Below the pieces are notes generated by a model, which was not told where the DNA came from, ran no database searches, and saw only the letters and a list, made by a program, of their open reading frames with translations. Below, piece after piece: positions 6,539 to 10,056 of a stretch of 10,056 nucleotides of DNA (the first letter of the stretch is position 1; each line of letters begins with the position of its first letter). This DNA comes from Bacteroidales bacterium (GTDB taxonomy: Bacteria; Bacteroidota; Bacteroidia; Bacteroidales; UBA932). The position numbers and the translations under genes were made by a program. The stretch spans positions 1 to 10,056 of the forward strand of contig JAFZLQ010000099.1 in the NCBI GenBank assembly GCA_017551425.1, read 5' to 3'.

Positions 6539-8342
6539 GGTAGGCCAGGTCTTCGAGGCCGCCATCCCCATAGCGATCATAGCCGTCGGCGTAACCGGCA
6601 TACTCGGGAAGAAGGATTCCCTTTCCCAGAACGTCATCATCCAGAGCATAGGAGCATGCTCCGGCGTGGTGGTTGCGGGCGCCATCTTCACCCTTCCCGC
6701 AATCTACATCCTCGGGCTCGAGGTCAACTTCTGGAAAATGTTCCTCAGCTCCATGCTGGGAGGCGCCATGGGCATACTCTTCCTCATCCCCTTCCGCAAA
6801 TACTTCGTCAAGGAGATGGACGGCAAGTACCCCTTCCCCGAGGCCACGGCAACCACTCAGGTGCTCGTCAGCGGCGAGAAAGGAGGCAAGAGCGCCAAGA
6901 CCCTGGCCCTGGCCGGCCTGGTGGGCGGTCTGTACGACTTTGTGGTGGCCACATTCGGCACCTGGGCCGAGACCCTCAGCACCACTGTGATGCATTGGGG
7001 GCAGGTGGTGTCCGACAAGGCCAAGCTGGTGCTCAAGCTCAACACCGGAGCCGCCGTGCTCGGCCTGGGCTATATCATCGGCCTCAAATACGCCTTCATA
7101 ATCTGCTGCGGTTCGTTCCTGGTGTGGCTGGTGATAATCCCGCTGATGAACCTCATATGGGGCGGGCAGGTAATCGACCTCATGGGCACCGGAATAGCCC
7201 AGACCGTGGGCCAGATGGCGCCTGAGCAGATATTCAAGGAATACGCACGCCATATAGGCATAGGCGGCATCGCCACCGCCGGAATAATCGGCATAATCAA
7301 GAGCGCAGGCGTGATCAAGAGCGCCGTGGGACTGGCCGTAAGCGAGTTCGGCAAGAAAGGTGGCGACGGCAGCAAGCCCGAGCGCACGCAGGAAGACCTG
7401 CCCATGCGCACCGTGGTCTTCGGCATCATCATAGCCCTGCTGGCTGTGTTCGCCTTCTTCGCATTCGGCGGCGTGGTCCACAACGTCTGGCAGGCCCTGG
7501 TGGCGCTCCTCATCGTTGCCGTAATCGCCTTCCTGTTCACCACCGTGGCGGCCAACGCAATAGCCATCGTGGGTACGAACCCGGTGAGCGGAATGACCAT
7601 CATGACGCTGATAATCACTGCTTTGGTGCTTGTCGCCGTGGGCCTCAAGGGCAACGCCGGAATGGTTGCCGCAATGGTAATAGGAGGCGTGGTCTGCACT
7701 GCGCTGAGTACGGCCGGCGGCCTCATCACCGACTTCAAGATAGGTTACTGGGTGGGCACGACGCCCCGCAAGCAGGAGGCCTGGAAGTTCGTGGGCGTGG
7801 CGGTCGCGGCCGCTACCGTCGGCGGAGTGATGCTGGTGCTGAACAAGACCTACGGATTCACTGGCGAGGGCGCGCTTGTTGCGCCTCAGGCCAACGCGAT
7901 GGCGGCTGTCATCCAGCCCATGATGAACGGTGGCAGCGCGCCCTGGCTGCTCTACGGCATCGGCGCCGTGATCGCCATACTGCTGACTGTCTTCAAGTTG
8001 CCGGCGCTCGCATTCTGCCTCGGCATGTTCATCCCCATCGACCTCAACCTCCCGCTTCTGGTGGGCGGTGCGATAGCCTGGTTTGTGAGCACCCGCAGCA
8101 AGGACGCCGAGGTCAACCGCGAACGCAGCGAACGCGGCACCCTCATCGCCAGCGGCTTCATCGCCGGCGGCGCCCTCATGGGTGTGGTTTCCGCCATCCT
8201 AAAGTTCGCCGGAGTGGATTGGTTCCTGCGTTCCTGGAACACCGTGGGCGCTTCCGGCGCCGCTCCCGCAGAGATGGTGGCGGTGCTGCCGTTCATCGGA
8301 ATATGCCTCTACATGTACTTTGCCGCCAAGAAAGCCAAATAA
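6393..8342 (+). CDS. OPT-family oligopeptide transporter
   Basis: This is an inner-membrane secondary transporter of 649 residues, normal for bacterial OPT proteins, which are thought to import small peptides (or metal-chelate compounds in the related YSL branch) with protons. About 14-16 hydrophobic segments can be counted by eye, from about 28-50 to about 625-645. Recognisable family segments are AYLGLKVGQVFEAAIP (44-59), KYPFPEATAT (145-154), VGTNPVSGMTIMTL (393-406), GLITDFKIGYWVGTTPRKQ (443-461) and AFCLGMFIPIDLNLPLLVGG (540-559). The start at 6393 is chosen because PLEVTPYSVTMGLL precedes the first membrane segment, as in relatives; a later Met31 would cut into it. That start places the first 146 bases inside the 3' end of the LptA-like gene in a different frame. 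pepT follows 10 bases downstream, supporting a peptide substrate, although specificity in this family is poorly predictable from sequence. Confidence 0.92.
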   Translation: MKESNKNAGQKYPLLGPEKKPLEVTPYSVTMGLLMTILFSAAAAYLGLKVGQVFEAAIPIAIIAVGVTGILGKKDSLSQNVIIQSIGACSGVVVAGAIFTLPAIYILGLEVNFWKMFLSSMLGGAMGILFLIPFRKYFVKEMDGKYPFPEATATTQVLVSGEKGGKSAKTLALAGLVGGLYDFVVATFGTWAETLSTTVMHWGQVVSDKAKLVLKLNTGAAVLGLGYIIGLKYAFIICCGSFLVWLVIIPLMNLIWGGQVIDLMGTGIAQTVGQMAPEQIFKEYARHIGIGGIATAGIIGIIKSAGVIKSAVGLAVSEFGKKGGDGSKPERTQEDLPMRTVVFGIIIALLAVFAFFAFGGVVHNVWQALVALLIVAVIAFLFTTVAANAIAIVGTNPVSGMTIMTLIITALVLVAVGLKGNAGMVAAMVIGGVVCTALSTAGGLITDFKIGYWVGTTPRKQEAWKFVGVAVAAATVGGVMLVLNKTYGFTGEGALVAPQANAMAAVIQPMMNGGSAPWLLYGIGAVIAILLTVFKLPALAFCLGMFIPIDLNLPLLVGGAIAWFVSTRSKDAEVNRERSERGTLIASGFIAGGALMGVVSAILKFAGVDWFLRSWNTVGASGAAPAEMVAVLPFIGICLYMYFAAKKAK

Positions 8343-8352
8343 CAGGATAATT

Positions 8353-9573
8353 ATGGATATACTGAACAGATTTCTGAAATACGTTGCGGTGGATACGCAG
8401 AGCAACGAGGAGTCGCCGGCGCAGCCGTCGGAGGTCAAGGAGCTGGTCCTGCTGCAGATGCTGAGGGACGAGCTGGTGGAGATGGGTGTGGAGGCCAGGC
8501 TCGACGAGTACGGATACGTTATGGCCAGCATCCCGGCCAATACGGACAAACCAGCACCCAGGCTGGGCTTCATAGCCCATGTGGATACGGCGCCCGACGC
8601 CAGCGGCAAGGATATCAAACCGCAGATAATCAAGGACTACGACGGCAGCGCCATCCCCCTGAAGGGCGTTCCCGGGCTGATGCTGGACCCTAAGGATTTC
8701 CCGGAGCTGCTCAGGCACAGGGGCGAGACCCTAATCACCACCGACGGCACCACCCTGCTGGGCGCCGACGACAAGGCCGGCGTGGCGGAGATAATGGACG
8801 CGGTGCAGTACATCGTGGAGCACCCGGAATTCAAGCACGGGGAAATCAAAATTGGATTCACGCCCGACGAGGAAATCGGCCGGGGCGTGGTCAAGTTCGA
8901 CGTAGCCCGCTTCGGGGCCGATTTCGCCTACACCATGGACGGCGGCGAGGTAGGAGAACTGGAGTTCGAGAACTTCAACGCCGCATCGGCCGTCGTCAAA
9001 ATACAGGGCCGCAACGTGCATCCCGGATACGCCAAGGGCAAGATGCTCAACGCCATACTCATCGGACAGGAACTCGTTTCCCTGCTGCCCGTTGACCAGA
9101 GGCCGGAATATACCCAGGACTACGAGGGCTTCTTCCACATCGTGAGCTTCAAGGGCACCGTGGAGGAGGCGAGCCTCACCTGGATCATCCGCGACCACGA
9201 CCGGGCCAGATTCGAGCAGAAGAAGGAGGTTATACGCCGCTGCTGCGAATTCATCGACGGCAAGTACGGCGCAGGTACCGCCAGCCTCACCCTCAAGGAC
9301 CAGTACTACAACATGCGCGAGATGGTGGAACCGCACTACGGCATCGTCATAGAGAAGGCGGTAAAGGCGATGGAAATGGCGGGAGTCAAGCCCCACATCC
9401 AGCCCATACGCGGCGGCACCGACGGCGCCAACCTCTCCTTCAAGGGACTTCCGTGCCCCAATATCTTCGCCGGCGGCCTCAACTTCCACGGCAAGTTCGA
9501 ATGGGTGCCGGTCGAGAGCATGCAGAAGGCGTCCGCCGTCATCCTCAACATCATTAAACTTTACGCCGAATGA
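8353..9573 (+). CDS. pepT: Tripeptide aminopeptidase (peptidase T), M20 family
   Basis: This cytoplasmic zinc enzyme removes the N-terminal residue from tripeptides. The start is placed at 8353, giving 406 residues and MDILNRFLKYVAVDTQS, which matches the PepT N-terminus. An in-frame ATG at 8320 would add 11 residues from inside the transporter gene and is less likely. A modest purine stretch (AGGAT) lies 7-11 bases upstream. The dinuclear zinc site can be read as H76 with catalytic D78 (AHVDTAPD), the bridging aspartate in LLGADDKAG (D139/D140), E173/E174 in TPDEEIGRG, D196 in TMDGG, and H379 in LNFHGKFEW. HPGYAKGKMLNAI (223-235) and RGGTDGANLS (353-362) are further PepT signatures. It is 10 bases after the OPT gene and overlaps the next gene by the ATGA tetranucleotide, so peptide import and final cleavage appear to be expressed together. 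Confidence 0.96.
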   Translation: MDILNRFLKYVAVDTQSNEESPAQPSEVKELVLLQMLRDELVEMGVEARLDEYGYVMASIPANTDKPAPRLGFIAHVDTAPDASGKDIKPQIIKDYDGSAIPLKGVPGLMLDPKDFPELLRHRGETLITTDGTTLLGADDKAGVAEIMDAVQYIVEHPEFKHGEIKIGFTPDEEIGRGVVKFDVARFGADFAYTMDGGEVGELEFENFNAASAVVKIQGRNVHPGYAKGKMLNAILIGQELVSLLPVDQRPEYTQDYEGFFHIVSFKGTVEEASLTWIIRDHDRARFEQKKEVIRRCCEFIDGKYGAGTASLTLKDQYYNMREMVEPHYGIVIEKAVKAMEMAGVKPHIQPIRGGTDGANLSFKGLPCPNIFAGGLNFHGKFEWVPVESMQKASAVILNIIKLYAE

Positions 9574-10056
9574 TACTGCCGCTCCTGCTTGGCATCGTCG
9601 CCCAGATAGGCCTCTGGTTCCTGGACGCACCCGACGTGCGCACCGGACTGGCGGAGAACGACGCCATCACCTTCAGCATCCCGGTTGACAGGCTGCCGGC
9701 GGGCACATACGTGCAGTTCGGCGTGTGCCTGGAGAACCTGGGGGACAAGGCGCCGCGCCACTACCTGGTGGAGGTGCAGCAGGGGAACGGATGGGTATGC
9801 CTGTCCGATCCCGTTTACAACGACGGGCTTGCGGACCATTCCTTCGTGACGGTTACTTCCGGCGACAGGCATCCTACCACATATCAGGAGATCTTCCGCC
9901 TCAAACGGGCCGTGAAGGACTCGCTGAGGGTGCGCTGCAGGGTTTGCAGCAGCTATGCGGCCGACCGCAGCGCCCTCGACCCGGCAGATTCCGCCAACGC
10001 AGTCGCGCTCAAGGAGAGGCAGTACGTGGCGGCCCGCCTGCAGCCTCTCGGAAACA
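9570..10056 (+). CDS. Unrecognised exported protein, 5' part only
   Basis: The ATG at 9570 overlaps the pepT stop (ATGA), and the frame stays open to the window end, giving 162 codons. The gene is cut by the window edge. The first 18 or so residues (MILPLLLGIVAQIGLWFL) are hydrophobic, but no basic residues precede the core, so it may be an unusual signal peptide or a membrane anchor. The following residues alternate in a way that suggests beta strands (TFSIPVDRLPAGTYVQFGV, HYLVEVQQGNGWVCLSD, HSFVTVTSGD), resembling a beta-sandwich domain that binds or precedes a catalytic domain. Cysteines occur at positions in VCLENL, VCLSD, RCRVCSS. I do not recognise a family. GC content and codon style match the upstream genes, so it looks native and co-transcribed. 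Confidence 0.75.
   Translation, partial: MILPLLLGIVAQIGLWFLDAPDVRTGLAENDAITFSIPVDRLPAGTYVQFGVCLENLGDKAPRHYLVEVQQGNGWVCLSDPVYNDGLADHSFVTVTSGDRHPTTYQEIFRLKRAVKDSLRVRCRVCSSYAADRSALDPADSANAVALKERQYVAARLQPLGN

Noticed and set aside
6138..7481. 447-codon open frame on the minus strand opposite the LptA-like 3' end and the OPT gene
   Set aside because: It is rich in His, Glu, Gly and Ala with no membrane or domain signature, and is antisense to the clear transporter gene. It is a codon-bias shadow.
8320..8352. Longer pepT start at 8320
   Set aside because: The extra 11 residues (MPPRKPNNRII) come from the out-of-frame end of the transporter gene. The Met at 8353 aligns with the usual PepT start and follows a purine-rich stretch.

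Overview
The window looks like the chromosome of a GC-rich member of Bacteroidales (Bacteroidota). Four things suggest this. The one clear divergent intergenic region carries textbook Bacteroidota promoter elements (TTTG, then TAnnTTTG about 20 nt later). Genes start without convincing Shine-Dalgarno sequences. The TrmB has the Bacteroidota form of the family motif (TFSDPQ in place of the usual PDPWPKKRH). There is also a SurA-type chaperone next to an OstA/LptA-like protein that is rich in Asp-Ser/Thr-hydrophobic tripeptides. This assignment is an inference from content, not from a search.

Layout: bases 1-73 hold the edge of an upstream region with no confident gene. A strong 13-bp hairpin (74-108) follows and terminates trmB, which reads leftward (1101 to 112). 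trmB encodes tRNA (guanine-N7-)-methyltransferase and is interrupted in frame by a palindromic interspersed repeat (250-412). A 74-bp divergent region (1102-1175) has two interleaved promoters, one for trmB and one for galE. From galE everything reads rightward and is tightly packed: galE (UDP-glucose 4-epimerase), a SurA-like parvulin chaperone, a very large two-part OstA/LptA-like periplasmic protein, an OPT-family oligopeptide transporter, pepT (tripeptide aminopeptidase), and the 5' part of an unrecognised exported protein that runs off the window. Spacings from surA onward are -28, -146, +10 and -4 nt, so these five genes are very probably one transcript. The 54 nt between galE and surA show no promoter or terminator that I can recognise, so galE may belong to it too.

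Functionally, the array falls into envelope assembly (SurA folding of outer-membrane proteins; an LptA-like protein for lipopolysaccharide transport; GalE supplying UDP-galactose for glycans) and peptide use (OPT import of small peptides; PepT cleavage of tripeptides). The most interesting points are the repeat captured inside trmB, the LptA-like protein's two long linkers packed with tripeptides matching the Bacteroides general O-glycosylation motif, the 146-nt dual-coding overlap between the LptA-like gene and the OPT gene, and the interlocked promoter pair that leaves trmB nearly leaderless. I did not find a mobile element with a transposase, a CRISPR array, an rRNA or tRNA gene, or a clearly new defence-type system.
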